Assembly: GCA_036269915.1 (NCBI GenBank)
Contig: DATBDM010000072.1
Coordinates: 1-5,357 of the forward strand
Length of the DNA: 5,357 bases
Direction of reading: 5' to 3'
Origin: DATBDM01 sp036269915
Lineage (GTDB): Bacteria; Actinomycetota; Thermoleophilia; Solirubrobacterales; Solirubrobacteraceae
Under the pieces are notes generated by a model that had not been told where the DNA came from, ran no database searches, and was given only the letters and a program-made list of their open reading frames with translations. Made by a program: the position numbers and the translations under genes. Positions 5,339 to 5,357 of this stretch are shown here, in pieces; the first letter of the stretch is position 1; every line of letters starts with the position of its first letter.

Positions 5339-5357
5339 GACCGCGGATATCGCTGCA

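Noticed and set aside
4941..5357. CRISPR array.
   Set aside because: There are no uniform short repeats with uniform unique spacers; the repeated part is long, occurs twice, and the rest is hairpins.

Overview
The window is very G+C-rich DNA from a bacterium, most likely a high-GC actinomycetote. The inositol-phosphate synthase and the CDP-alcohol phosphatidyltransferase are both of the actinobacterial kind. The flavour of the proteins, especially the large membrane protein, recalls the Thermoleophilia/Solirubrobacterales, but that placement is an impression and was not tested.

Positions 1-4712 hold five genes, all on the minus strand and tightly spaced, so they read right to left as one probable operon. 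The order is a secreted CAP/SCP-domain protein (4212-4712), a 12-helix-like membrane protein with a GT-C-like beginning (2588-4180), a PAP2_3-type membrane phosphatase/phosphotransferase (1754-2533), a CDP-alcohol phosphatidyltransferase (1101-1742), and inositol-1-phosphate synthase (1-1071, its end cut by the window edge). Gaps are 31, 54, 11 and 29 nt. No convincing terminator lies between them.

The last three genes make chemical sense together. Ino1 turns glucose-6-phosphate into inositol-1-phosphate. The CDP-alcohol enzyme would join this to CDP-diacylglycerol to give phosphatidylinositol phosphate. The PAP2 protein is a candidate for removing the phosphate to give phosphatidylinositol. 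The roles of the membrane protein and the CAP protein in this setting are unknown.

Positions 4713-5357 (645 nt) carry no believable gene. The part next to the CAP gene (4713-4940) has a ribosome binding site and several stable inverted repeats. The part from 4941 to the window end is the most unusual stretch: a tandem composite repeat. Two units (4941-5097 and 5114-5266) each have a G-quadruplex-capable leader, a 41-42 nt hairpin, a 19-nt linker starting GACC, and a second 41-nt hairpin. A fifth hairpin (5298-5338) is followed by GACC and exactly 19 nt to the window end. All five hairpins share the outer arms AACGTC...GACGTT, or close variants, while the inner arm bases differ between copies in a compensatory way. 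This points to selection on a folded DNA or RNA structure. I do not recognise it as a named element.
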